From SLFT01 sp964493075 (lineage in GTDB: Bacteria > Hydrogenedentota > Hydrogenedentia > Hydrogenedentales > CAITNO01), in contig CAZBNU010000082.1 in assembly GCA_964493075.1 (NCBI GenBank), positions 1 to 16,266 of the forward strand: a stretch of 16,266 nucleotides of DNA. The letters run 5' to 3'. The notes beneath the pieces are model-generated. The model saw nothing but the letters and a program-made list of their open reading frames with translations, was not told the origin of the DNA and ran no database searches. This document shows positions 6,295 through 14,096 of the stretch, piece by piece. Each line of letters opens with the position of its first letter. The stretch's first letter is position 1. Made by a program: the position numbers and the translations under genes.

Positions 6295-9200
6295 CTATTC
6301 CAACTCCTCCAACATCAATTTCGGGTCAATGCTTATCGGGTCTACTTCGATGGCCTTGGTGAAGAATGCGCGCGCTTTTTCCTTGTCGCCGAGGCCAAGG
6401 TGGCCAAGTCCCTGCATGTAGTAGGAGGAGACGCGCAGGCTTTTGCGGCTGAGTTCGTGTTCGAGGCGGAACAGGCGTCCGGTGTGTTCTTCTTCGACTG
6501 TGGTGGTGATGTGACGGCCATCCTTCATGGGGTTCAACCGGTTTTCACCGTCGGTGATTAACTGCTGGAACATTGCATCCGATTCGGCCTTGTCCTTACC
6601 CAGTTCCACTGCGGCCAATGCTTTGAAATAGGAGAGTTCCGGGAAATCTCCTGCGCCCCAGCCTGTGCTGTGGGTGTAGTCCACCATGTTGGTGAAGTAT
6701 TCTTTGGCCTTGATGTTGTCGCCAGCCAGTTTGCTGTTCAATCCCAGGTAATACCAGGCGATGCCGATCTTGCTGTTGCGTTCTGCTTCGAGGTTGGCGG
6801 GGAATTCCATGGCTTTTCGGAAGTAGGCTTCCGCGTCCGTGTAGTCGCCCTCCTGCATCAACTGGCGACCCCGCTGCAGGTGCGCGTCGAACCAGTAGAC
6901 GTGTGGATTGAAAGTGGCGCCTTCCTTGATGTGGTACTGCATGTTTTGCAAGAGGCTGATGGCCTTGTCGTAGTGTTTGTTGTAGATGTTCAGTTTTACC
7001 TGCATGAGTTGGATGTCAATGATGTCCTTGCCCATATCACCGTATTCTGCAAGGAATGCCGCAAGTTCGTCGGCGGTCAGGCTGGCATAGGACATGTACA
7101 GGTCCGCTTCGGAGAAATAGCGCGGTTCCGTGGGGTCCAGTGAAATGGCGTGCATGATGTTGTCCAGTGCATCGGGCATGTTACGAAGATGGTTTGCCTG
7201 GATATAGGCGATGTTACGGTAGATGATGGAAGCATCCGGAGTATGCTGCGCGGCCAGTTCCCAGCAGCGCACCGCTTCCTCATGCCGGTAGTCCGCCAGG
7301 GCATTGCCCAGCAGGTACGCGGCAGTGGCATCGTTTGGATTTTTCGATAGGGCAAAGCGAAGTGCCTTCACCGATTCATCGCCGTAAGGAAAGCACAACT
7401 CCGTGGACAGCCCGGCAGCCTTCCGAAGCGCCTCTTCCGCTGCCTGCCCTTCACCTGCCAGCGCGTAGTACATGCCCAGGTGATAGTACGTCATGGGATA
7501 GGCATTCAGCGCTTTGTGTGGTGAAGTTACTGCGAGTGTCATCACGTCCACCGCATCTGAAAACAGGCCCATATCGCCGTAACGAACGGCTGTTTCAATA
7601 TAGTTGTAGGGTTCTGTACGCAGATGCTTTATGAATGCTTCACGGGAATACTCCACTGGCAGGTACGTGCCCAGCAACAGCAATTCATTGATGGCGACGA
7701 AGCACAGCGGGTCTACGTCAAGTGCCTGTTTTGCCAGGCGCAACGCCTCCTCATAATCACCCTGTTGCCGCAGCACCATAGCCTTTGTTACAAGGGCTTC
7801 CACATTCTGCGTGTTTGCCTTACATGCCCGGTCGGCGTTGTCCAGGGCCTTCGCCCAGTTCCCTTTGCGGCCTTCCAGCTGTGCGGCAAGAGTATAGCCT
7901 GCCGAAGTCCATTCATAGGCCCACGTAGCGCGATACAACAGGTCAAGGGCGTCCTCAATTCGATCCTGTTTCTTGTAGCATAGGCCCAGGTAATAAAGCG
8001 CCGTGGCATCTTCCGCTTTCTTATGGTTGCCCGTGACAATATCCACTACCTTTTTCAGGTGTTCCTCGGCACTGGGGTAGTCCATCCGTTTCAGGTAAAT
8101 CATGCCGAGCCGCATATTGGTGGGCACATCATCCGGGTTCAACTGCAACGCCGCTTCGTAGTACTTCATGTAATCGAAATTGGTGTTGCCGAACTGCTCC
8201 AGTTTCAGCCCGGCATAATACAACTCCTGGCTTGTTTTGTATTTTCGGGGATCGAGGGGGTCCTGATAGACCTCCGGAAAAGGTTCGTTCAAGGGCGGTC
8301 GCTTTTGCCAGGCGATTAGTTCTTCGCCTTTGCTGGAGAGGAGGGTGAGTTTTAGGTCTTCGAGGGAGACGTTTTCACGGACGGGCACGGACTGTACACA
8401 GGGAGTCGAGGGGAAGAGGTCTGTTTGTGTTTCGAAGATGTTTTTTCCCCGGTCTGTGAGGAGGATTTTTATTCCTTGTTGTTTGGATGTAGCGTTTACT
8501 TGTATTAGTGCTTTGTTGTCTTTTATTTCCAAGTTCAGAGCGAAGTCCTTGTTGGCTTCTTTGATGCCGCTCATCTTTCTGAGACCGTACAGATACATGG
8601 CGCCGTACTTGGTCTCGAAGGGCGCGACAAAGTTATAGTCCGGCTGGTTATCCGAATAGAATCCCATCATCAGTTCTGCGTAGGGGCCGTCTTCATCGGT
8701 CAGTTTCTGGTCCCAGACTTCCTGCACTTCATTTTTGCCCCAGTTCCAGAGTTTCTTGCCCTTAAAAATGCGGTGGTCGCCGATAAGCGCGATACCGGCC
8801 TGTTTGCCGTGGTCAATACCGGCCATGAAGTCCTGATGAGTCCTGGTAACAAAGAAGGAGGTGGGCTGTTTTGTCGCATTCCACCAGGACAGGTCTTCAC
8901 CCTGAGTGTAATCACAGGACTGGTAGACCTGATTGAGCACAGGCCAGCGTGTGAATTCGGTGACATAATGAAAGTTCATCATTTCCACGTCGGGCGGGAA
9001 AATAAACTGGTAGTCGTCATTTACATGAACCGCCACATTGGCAAAGTATAGGGCTGGATACTGTAAGGGCGTTACGTTCATGCTCTTGAAATCAATCTTC
9101 ACATAAGCCTTTCCCGGTTCAAGGGTAATACCGGTGAGCCATCGGGTACGGCTTCGCTTTTCATATTCGCCTACCCACACTGTTTTGCTACCGTCCGCAT

Positions 9201-9660
9201 GTTCCTCGGTAGTGTAGTCTACTTCAATCAGACTTGTCGGTCGGTGGTGGTGGGGTGTGTTCCATTCAGCGCCGCCAGAGGTCCACGCGCCGATGGTGCC
9301 GATGAGCGCAGGCTTCACCACGCGGTTGTTGTACACCAGTTCGTAGTTGTTTGTTTTGTCCAGCGCATAATACAGGCGTCCGCCCATTTCCGGCGTTATA
9401 CAGATTTTCAGGTATTCATTTTCAAGCACAAGCGCCTTATACTCTCTGTCTACCTTGTCTCCCCCGGCAACGTCATAAAAGGGATAGGGGTAGATGTGCT
9501 GTTCTGCCAGTTGTACTTCGTCGTGCTTGAAGAAAAGTGGAATCCTGTCAGGACTTTTCGTTTCATAGGTGGGCAGCGTGATGCTTTCCTCCGATAGCGA
9601 AACTTCTGTGCTGCATAGTGTTGTGAAAAGCAGGGGGACACAAAGCAGTTCTGTAATCAT
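6295..9660 (-). CDS. Secreted DUF5107 and tetratricopeptide-repeat protein
   Basis: 1,121 residues. ATG 9660 has AAGGAG (9669-9674) at 8-base spacing. Order: signal peptide (about 1-17); DUF5107 domain (about 35-375); a linker (about 377-452); a long TPR array (about 480-1115) with repeated pairs such as LGMIYLKRMDYPSAEEHLKK, LGLCYKKQDRIEDALDLL and KAMVLRQQGDYEEALRLAKQ. DUF5107 hallmarks are the mutarotase-like segment PEMGGRLYYALDK (90-102), GAWTSGGAEWN (124-134) and WGKNEVQEVWDQKLTDEDG (307-325). The family occurs in carbohydrate-degradation loci and its fold is galactose-mutarotase-like; no reaction is firmly established to my knowledge. It follows the CBM9-like gene by 56 bp and is probably co-transcribed with it, suggesting joint action on an external glycan. 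The linker is encoded with clearly different codons (see findings). Family assignment is firm, activity unknown. Confidence 0.9.
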   Translation of the reverse strand: MITELLCVPLLFTTLCSTEVSLSEESITLPTYETKSPDRIPLFFKHDEVQLAEQHIYPYPFYDVAGGDKVDREYKALVLENEYLKICITPEMGGRLYYALDKTNNYELVYNNRVVKPALIGTIGAWTSGGAEWNTPHHHRPTSLIEVDYTTEEHADGSKTVWVGEYEKRSRTRWLTGITLEPGKAYVKIDFKSMNVTPLQYPALYFANVAVHVNDDYQFIFPPDVEMMNFHYVTEFTRWPVLNQVYQSCDYTQGEDLSWWNATKQPTSFFVTRTHQDFMAGIDHGKQAGIALIGDHRIFKGKKLWNWGKNEVQEVWDQKLTDEDGPYAELMMGFYSDNQPDYNFVAPFETKYGAMYLYGLRKMSGIKEANKDFALNLEIKDNKALIQVNATSKQQGIKILLTDRGKNIFETQTDLFPSTPCVQSVPVRENVSLEDLKLTLLSSKGEELIAWQKRPPLNEPFPEVYQDPLDPRKYKTSQELYYAGLKLEQFGNTNFDYMKYYEAALQLNPDDVPTNMRLGMIYLKRMDYPSAEEHLKKVVDIVTGNHKKAEDATALYYLGLCYKKQDRIEDALDLLYRATWAYEWTSAGYTLAAQLEGRKGNWAKALDNADRACKANTQNVEALVTKAMVLRQQGDYEEALRLAKQALDVDPLCFVAINELLLLGTYLPVEYSREAFIKHLRTEPYNYIETAVRYGDMGLFSDAVDVMTLAVTSPHKALNAYPMTYYHLGMYYALAGEGQAAEEALRKAAGLSTELCFPYGDESVKALRFALSKNPNDATAAYLLGNALADYRHEEAVRCWELAAQHTPDASIIYRNIAYIQANHLRNMPDALDNIMHAISLDPTEPRYFSEADLYMSYASLTADELAAFLAEYGDMGKDIIDIQLMQVKLNIYNKHYDKAISLLQNMQYHIKEGATFNPHVYWFDAHLQRGRQLMQEGDYTDAEAYFRKAMEFPANLEAERNSKIGIAWYYLGLNSKLAGDNIKAKEYFTNMVDYTHSTGWGAGDFPELSYFKALAAVELGKDKAESDAMFQQLITDGENRLNPMKDGRHITTTVEEEHTGRLFRLEHELSRKSLRVSSYYMQGLGHLGLGDKEKARAFFTKAIEVDPISIDPKLMLEELE

Positions 9661-9684
9661 CGAAAAAACTCCTTAAAAATGTGT

Positions 9685-9715
9685 AGGGTGGGTGAAGCGA
9701 AGCGTAACCCACCTT
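9685..9715. repeat. REP-like palindrome between the CBM9-like and DUF5107 genes
   Basis: AGGGTGGGT (9685-9693) and ACCCACCTT (9707-9715) pair at 9 positions including one G-T, around a 13-base loop carrying a tandem AAGCG. The form TAGGGTGGGT-loop-ACCCACC is a dispersed intergenic palindrome that I recall from many unrelated bacterial genomes. It fills nearly all of the gap between the two genes. Only one copy is seen here. Confidence 0.55.
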
Positions 9716-9716
9716 G

Positions 9717-10439
9717 CTACTCGAAAACAATCGTGCCGAATTCCTGGGGCTGATGGAACGTGGGAAAGGGCATGTTGACCGGACTCCACGCGAGGTACGC
9801 CTTCTCTTTCAGTTCATCGCCGCACTTGTAGAAATTTGCTTTCCAGGCACTGCCGCTTAGCGCAGCCCCGTCCTGTTCCGTCATAAGAGAGAGGGGAATG
9901 GCGATGGTAATGGTCCACGAAAAGTCGCCTTCCTTATGCGCAAAGGGCTGGTCGCCCAATGTAGATTTGCGTTTTACCTGTTTCGTGACATCCAAGGGGA
10001 GCCGTTCGCGTTCCGTGCCTTTCTCGCCAGTTTGAATCAGGCAATAACCAATACAGCTGAACTCAAAGTTGAGATACTGGTTATCCGAACCGGGACTCAC
10101 AAAGAATTCCACACATGAATCGTTTGCAGGCCAGCAGGCGTCGTCCTTCAAATCACACCGGGCCAGAATATATTTTTCCTGCACCGTGTATTGCAGGTAT
10201 ATGAACGCATTGTCGTAGGCAATTCTAAAACGGGTTTCAGGACGATAAGGAAACATCTCCCACGAACAGGCAATGGGATGAAAGGGCACATCGTTCGTGT
10301 CGAAGGCCTGCGCAATGGCATCAAGAGAAGGGTCTTGCGCATCTATTGTTATTCGGGGTACTTGAAGTTCCTTTCGTGGCGCTTGGACAGTTGCCCCCAG
10401 GCCAAGAATTGGAACCAGCAGTAGGCATACAGTTGTCAT
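9717..10439 (-). CDS. Secreted CBM9-like carbohydrate-binding domain protein
   Basis: 240 residues from ATG 10439, preferred because GGAG (10447-10450) lies 7 bases upstream; the in-frame ATG 10463 (eight residues longer, including an Arg before the hydrophobic stretch) and TTG 10499 have no ribosome site. A signal peptide of about 20 residues (ending GATVQA) precedes a single beta-sandwich domain of the CBM9-like family found in sugar-related exported proteins. Typical marks are FRIAYDNAFIYLQYTV, the NDSCVEFFVSPG strand, YLNFEFSCIGYCLIQTG and the C-terminal FHQPQEFGTIVFE. Most stand-alone members have no assigned ligand; binding of glycan outside the cytoplasm is inferred. First gene of an apparent operon with the DUF5107-TPR gene. 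The promoter candidate at 10489-10517 fits the chosen start with a leader of about 43 bases. Confidence 0.82.
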   Translation of the reverse strand: MTTVCLLLVPILGLGATVQAPRKELQVPRITIDAQDPSLDAIAQAFDTNDVPFHPIACSWEMFPYRPETRFRIAYDNAFIYLQYTVQEKYILARCDLKDDACWPANDSCVEFFVSPGSDNQYLNFEFSCIGYCLIQTGEKGTERERLPLDVTKQVKRKSTLGDQPFAHKEGDFSWTITIAIPLSLMTEQDGAALSGSAWKANFYKCGDELKEKAYLAWSPVNMPFPTFHQPQEFGTIVFE

Positions 10440-10488
10440 GGATAGTCTCCAGGTTGCGTTCATCCAACGAAAATATAACCTGAAGCGT

Positions 10489-10517
10489 ATTATCCACAAA
10501 GAAAAGAAGCGTTACAA
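10489..10517 (-). promoter_or_regulatory. Promoter candidate for the CBM9-DUF5107 operon
   Basis: Minus strand TTGTAA (10517-10512), a 17-base spacer, GATAAT (10494-10489). Predicted transcription start near 10482. It lies in the 130-bp gap after the PLP enzyme gene, which also carries a minus-strand T-rich run near 10519-10527 but no convincing GC-rich terminator stem. Confidence 0.5.
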
Positions 10518-10569
10518 AAAAAAGAAATAAAGTAGACGCATTAGGCGGGTTTTGCTCTGCGCATGCAAC

Positions 10570-11706
10570 TTATTTCAGGGCTTGCTCCAGGTCTTCCAGC
10601 AGATCATCTATATGCTCAATGCCAACGGATATGCGTATCATGTCGTTGGTGATGCCTGCTGTGCGTCGTGCTTCTTCCGGCATGGAAATATGGGTCATAG
10701 TCCACGGGTGTTCGATAAGAGATTCCACGCCACCCAGAGACTCTGCGAGGGTGAACAGTTCCACTCTGCTTAGCAGGTCAAATGCCGCCTCTTCACCGCC
10801 ATGGACACAAAAGGAGAAGGTGCCACCGTACCCACGCATTTGTTTTTTCGCAAGGGTATGCTGCGGATGGCTTTCCAGTCCGGGATGTAACACGCGCCGC
10901 ACTTTCGGATGCTTTTCAAGAAAGTGTGCCACGGCAAGGGCGTTTCGGTTGTGGGCTTCCATGCGCACCGGCAAAGTCTTCAGGCCACGCAGCACCAGGA
11001 AACAGTCAAAAGGTGCCTGACACGCGCCGAGCGTATTCTGTAGAAAAGCAATGCGCTCTGCCAATACGTCATCCTTCACCACCAGTGCGCCGCCCACCAC
11101 GTCTGAGTGGCCGTTGATATATTTGGTGGTGCTGTGCAGCACAATATCAATGCCTAACGCCAATGGGTTTTGGTAGTAGGGCGAAAGAAAGGTGTTGTCG
11201 CAAATGGTGACTACATTCGCGTTTTTTGCAATAGCAGCAATGGCCTCCAGATCAAGCAAATTCATCAGCGGGTTTGTGGGCGTTTCCGTCCAGATAAGCC
11301 GCGTATTCCCCCTGATGGTATTGGCAAGTGCATCGAGGTCACGCAAATCCACAAAGGACACCTCCACACCCTTCTTTGCAGTAACCTCGGTAATTAGACG
11401 GTAGGTGCCACCATAGAGGTCGTTGTGAACAATAACGTGATCGCCAGTTTCCAATAGCGCTGCCGCTGTTGCCACTGCTGCCATACCCGTGCCAAAGGCA
11501 AACCCGCGTGTGCCGCCTTCCAGCGTTGCCAGACAGGTTTCCAGCGCTTTGCGGGTAGGATTGCCACTGCGGGAATAGTCGAATTCGCCGGGGTTGCCTA
11601 CACCCTCAAAGGCAAAGGTGGAGACCTGATAAATAGGCGGCATCACCGCTCCGTAAGCAGGATCAGGACCCTGCCCGGCATGTATGGACAACGTTTCAAA
11701 GCGCAT
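10570..11706 (-). CDS. Cystathionine gamma-synthase / gamma-lyase family PLP enzyme
   Basis: 378 residues, the normal full length. ATG 11706 has AAAGGA (11717-11722) 10 bases upstream. The Cys/Met metabolism PLP family is clear: N-terminal TLSIHAGQGPDPAYGAVMPPIYQVSTF, the YSRSGNPTRKALE motif, the cofactor-stacking tyrosine in DLYGGTYR, the DNTFLSPYYQNPL motif with the PLP-binding Asp, and STTKYINGHSDVVGGALV carrying the Schiff-base lysine. The C-terminal ESLGGVESLIEHPWTMTH and IRISVGIEHIDDLLEDLEQALK are shared by cystathionine gamma-synthase (MetB, from O-acyl-homoserine and cysteine) and gamma-lyase (cysteine from cystathionine). These cannot be separated from sequence alone, so no symbol is given. 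Cytoplasmic. Apparently monocistronic: own promoter at 11750-11778, hairpin on the upstream side, and a separate promoter for the next gene. Confidence 0.95.
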   Translation of the reverse strand: MRFETLSIHAGQGPDPAYGAVMPPIYQVSTFAFEGVGNPGEFDYSRSGNPTRKALETCLATLEGGTRGFAFGTGMAAVATAAALLETGDHVIVHNDLYGGTYRLITEVTAKKGVEVSFVDLRDLDALANTIRGNTRLIWTETPTNPLMNLLDLEAIAAIAKNANVVTICDNTFLSPYYQNPLALGIDIVLHSTTKYINGHSDVVGGALVVKDDVLAERIAFLQNTLGACQAPFDCFLVLRGLKTLPVRMEAHNRNALAVAHFLEKHPKVRRVLHPGLESHPQHTLAKKQMRGYGGTFSFCVHGGEEAAFDLLSRVELFTLAESLGGVESLIEHPWTMTHISMPEEARRTAGITNDMIRISVGIEHIDDLLEDLEQALK

Positions 11707-11749
11707 TTTTTTATATTCCTTTCAGGCATGAGGTAATCAAAGTAAACAT

Positions 11750-11778
11750 ATCATAATAAATGTGATTTTCCAAGTCAA
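11750..11778 (-). promoter_or_regulatory. Promoter of the PLP enzyme gene
   Basis: Minus strand TTGACT (11778-11773), a 17-base spacer, TATGAT (11755-11750): near-consensus sigma-70 elements. Predicted start near 11743, leader of about 37 bases to ATG 11706. Confidence 0.7.
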
Positions 11779-11812
11779 TTTTTCGACTGACCGCGTGGGG
11801 TAATAACACAGA

Positions 11813-11834
11813 ACCCTGCCCCGCAGGGCAGGGT
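11813..11834 (-). terminator. Terminator-like hairpin after the second C1A peptidase gene
   Basis: ACCCTGCCC (11813-11821) and GGGCAGGGT (11826-11834) form a perfect 9-bp GC-rich stem with a 4-base loop, 33 bases after the stop at 11868. On the minus strand it is followed by TCTGTGTTATTA, a weak T tract, so termination may be partial. It separates this gene from the promoter at 11750-11778. Confidence 0.6.
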
Positions 11835-11867
11835 CTGCATGATAGTATTATTTGCACGGGCGAAAGG

Positions 11868-13892
11868 TCACCTGGTTTTTGCGAAGCTGGTGACGGACAA
11901 CAATACCAGCAAGGTCATTCCAAGCAATAGCCAGTCGCCCAGATGATCTTTGATGCGCTCCTTCAGGGATGCGGATTTACTGCCGCTGCCGCAACAGGCA
12001 GGCTCAGCAGGACCGTCAATGATGGCCTGTAATTCTTCGCGTGTGATAAACCCGTCTCCATCTGTATCCAGTAATTCAAACTGGTTCTCCGAGAAATCAG
12101 GGATTGCCTCCTGCGCTTCTTCAAGCCGCAACCTGCTGTTGTTGTTCGTGTCAAATTTTTCGTATTGCTCCAATAGAAACGCCGCGATGTCTTCCAGCGT
12201 TTCCAGTTCGCCTTCCGTGTCTTCGCCCTCCGTTTCGCCTTCGGTGGGAACAGTATATTCACCCACAAGTATCTTGTTTTCTTGTTCCGCTAAAACCACA
12301 GCGATGGATTCAGGGGCAGTAAAGCCGCTTACGCTTTTGAAGGTTACCGTATAATTTCCGGGCACCATGTTCGGGCTGGTGTCGCCACTATTCAGCCATG
12401 TGGTGCCGCCATCTATTGACCATTGGGCACCCGCATTAACCGCCGCTGCGGGTTCAAGGGTTACCTGGACACTACCGTTGGGCGATCCGGCATAACTCAT
12501 GACATCGGTGTAACTGCCCACCAGGCTGCTGTCGTACTCGATGTACATGTACCCATCGTCTCCCCAGAGATTACTCCAGGAATTACGCAGAATCCAGACA
12601 CCGTTGGTACCACGGGTGTCGTCCCAGCCTTCAATGACAACGGCGTGGTCAATGCCGCCGCTCGCGGGTTTGTAATTGAATACGCCGCCAGAGTAGGCAA
12701 GGAAGGGTGTAGTACCTGCATGCACCGTGGTCCACACAGGACCGAAGTTCATAATGGCCTGTTTAATGGCGGCCACCTTCTCATCAAAGGGCAACCCTTC
12801 ATCTATGGTGCCTTCGTAACTGAATGCATAGGGGTTGGTGCGTGGATTGCCGCACTCGCAGCTTAACTCCACTTCCGCATAGGGAAGCACCGCCCCCAGC
12901 ACCAGTCCCTCTTCGCCACAATAATCCGCGCCGATAAACATTTCGTAAGGATTCCAACCACCATTACAGTTCCAATTTTTAGGGTTGCAGTCCAGCACCC
13001 ATTGTTCGGAGAACTTCACTACAACGCCATCTTTGGCAGCTACCAGCCGTTCTGCAATACCTACCAACGCAAAGGCCCAGCAGGAACCGCAGTTTCCCTG
13101 ATCGCTCACTGGAACATCGAGGCTTTGTTCGCGCCAGTCGAATTTTTCCGGCAGTGCCTTGGGGTCTACTTTGGGGAATGTCAGAATCTTCAAGTCCTTT
13201 TCCGCCGGTCGGTAATCAAGCACCGTGCCCAGCAATGCACCGGAATCCCGGATGATAATGCCGTTGTTGTCTACCTCAAAAGTCCATCCTTCCTCAGTGC
13301 CTTGTTGCCGGAGTTGGCTGACGTAGTTGTCCAGCGCTACACCGTCCGAATTGTCAATCTCCGGCAGTCCTGGAGGATACAAATCCGTTACAACCAGAGG
13401 ATGTACTGGCGTATCTTGCCGTTCCGCTTCTATGAGAAAAGACGCAGTGATTCTGACCAGACCGGTCACATCCGCCGGAACCCGCATGGCGTAGTTGAAT
13501 TCCAGTACATCCGGGAAATCCCCCTGCAAATTGACAGCAAAATTATGGGTGTTGTTCACGCCAGGCTGGGGCGGAGTATAGGCCACTCGTCCACTGGAAT
13601 CGTACAAGGCCACAAATTCCCAAGCCTCGGGCGTAGGTGAAAACCCTTCGGCAATATTCATATAAAGCATGTTCGCCAGATCTGTTGTGTTGGTGGTAAT
13701 GCGCATGGCTACATCCAGCGTTTCCCCGGCGTTATAGGCCCAGTTTTCCACAGACCGCGTAACCGTATAAGGCCGTGTCGGTGGTGGAATGGCTTCGGCG
13801 CTCATTGCCAAAATCAGTGGTACCGCGAAGAGCGCTACGATAAGCGCCATGCGATAGTTATGGGAAGATTGACGTCCAACTGTTATATCCAT
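11868..13892 (-). CDS. Secreted papain-like (C1A) cysteine peptidase with PEGA-like domain, EF-hands and C-terminal anchor
   Basis: 674 residues from ATG 13892, chosen for the AAAAGGG ribosome site 8 bases upstream; the frame is open to 14039 but that region overlaps the promoter. Order: signal peptide (about 15-34, cut after AEA); N-terminal beta domain (about 40-170); propeptide-like segment (about 178-235, with GWTFEVDNNG); C1A catalytic domain (about 248-465) with Gln265 and Cys271 in SDQGNCGSCWAFA, His416 in GIDHAVVIEGWDD, Asn437 in LRNSWSNLWGDDGYMYI; PEGA-like beta domain (about 473-546, GAQWSIDGGTTWLNSGD); acidic TEGE-rich linker (549-563); two EF-hand loops (581-592 and 609-620, the second canonical DTDGDGFITREE); ACCGSGSKS (632-640); amphipathic stretch; membrane helix (about 652-670). 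All catalytic residues are present. The EF-hands suggest calcium-dependent conformation and the Cys pair before the helix suggests an unusual anchoring signal. Unrelated in architecture to the C1A peptidase at 4264-6021. Confidence 0.9.
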   Translation of the reverse strand: MDITVGRQSSHNYRMALIVALFAVPLILAMSAEAIPPPTRPYTVTRSVENWAYNAGETLDVAMRITTNTTDLANMLYMNIAEGFSPTPEAWEFVALYDSSGRVAYTPPQPGVNNTHNFAVNLQGDFPDVLEFNYAMRVPADVTGLVRITASFLIEAERQDTPVHPLVVTDLYPPGLPEIDNSDGVALDNYVSQLRQQGTEEGWTFEVDNNGIIIRDSGALLGTVLDYRPAEKDLKILTFPKVDPKALPEKFDWREQSLDVPVSDQGNCGSCWAFALVGIAERLVAAKDGVVVKFSEQWVLDCNPKNWNCNGGWNPYEMFIGADYCGEEGLVLGAVLPYAEVELSCECGNPRTNPYAFSYEGTIDEGLPFDEKVAAIKQAIMNFGPVWTTVHAGTTPFLAYSGGVFNYKPASGGIDHAVVIEGWDDTRGTNGVWILRNSWSNLWGDDGYMYIEYDSSLVGSYTDVMSYAGSPNGSVQVTLEPAAAVNAGAQWSIDGGTTWLNSGDTSPNMVPGNYTVTFKSVSGFTAPESIAVVLAEQENKILVGEYTVPTEGETEGEDTEGELETLEDIAAFLLEQYEKFDTNNNSRLRLEEAQEAIPDFSENQFELLDTDGDGFITREELQAIIDGPAEPACCGSGSKSASLKERIKDHLGDWLLLGMTLLVLLSVTSFAKTR

Positions 13893-14029
13893 GATACGTA
13901 CCCTTTTCCTGTCAAGTGTTATCCAAGCGTTACCTACATTCACAATCACAATCAACAATGCCTCACATGTCATGCCGAAACAGATATTACCGTTTTCGCC
14001 ATGCCCATTCATAAACAACCCTATGCCAA

Positions 14030-14058
14030 AATATACCACAGGAAGGCCGGTAAGTCAA
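14030..14058 (-). promoter_or_regulatory. Promoter of the second C1A peptidase gene
   Basis: Minus strand TTGACT (14058-14053), a 17-base spacer, TATATT (14035-14030) preceded by TGTGG, giving a TG-n extended -10. Predicted start near 14023, with a 130-base leader before ATG 13892. Confidence 0.65.
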
Positions 14059-14065
14059 TAATAAT

Positions 14066-14096
14066 TCCCACGGGATTGCGTGCAATGTGGTATAAT
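14066..14096 (+). promoter_or_regulatory. Promoter candidate and dyads upstream of the sensor kinase gene
   Basis: TGGTATAAT (14088-14096) is a perfect extended -10 reading right; the -35 position (CCACGG) is poor, so it may need an activator. Two short dyads lie just upstream: TCCCACGGGA (14066-14075) and ATTGCGTGCAAT (14075-14086). With the leftward promoter it forms a divergent pair. The leader would be about 230 bases long. Confidence 0.45.

Noticed and set aside
6670..7143. 157-codon plus-strand frame inside the DUF5107-TPR gene
   Set aside because: Antisense shadow of strong coding sequence; Val-rich composition is what reverse reading of such codons gives.
9199..9597. 132-codon plus-strand frame inside the DUF5107 domain
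   Set aside because: Antisense to conserved DUF5107 motifs and without a ribosome site.
10440..10499. N-terminal extension of the CBM9-like protein (TTG 10499 or ATG 10463)
   Set aside because: No ribosome site for either; the region carries the likely promoter -10. ATG 10463 remains possible because it would add a basic residue to the signal peptide.
10519..10569. Possible terminator after the PLP enzyme gene
   Set aside because: A T-rich run is present but no GC-rich stem of useful length could be paired before it.
13002..13640. 212-codon plus-strand frame inside the second C1A peptidase gene
   Set aside because: Antisense to the catalytic and propeptide regions; no recognisable features.
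13893..14039. N-terminal extension of the second C1A peptidase
   Set aside because: Overlaps the near-consensus promoter; the residues are unlike an export signal and ATG 13892 has a good ribosome site.
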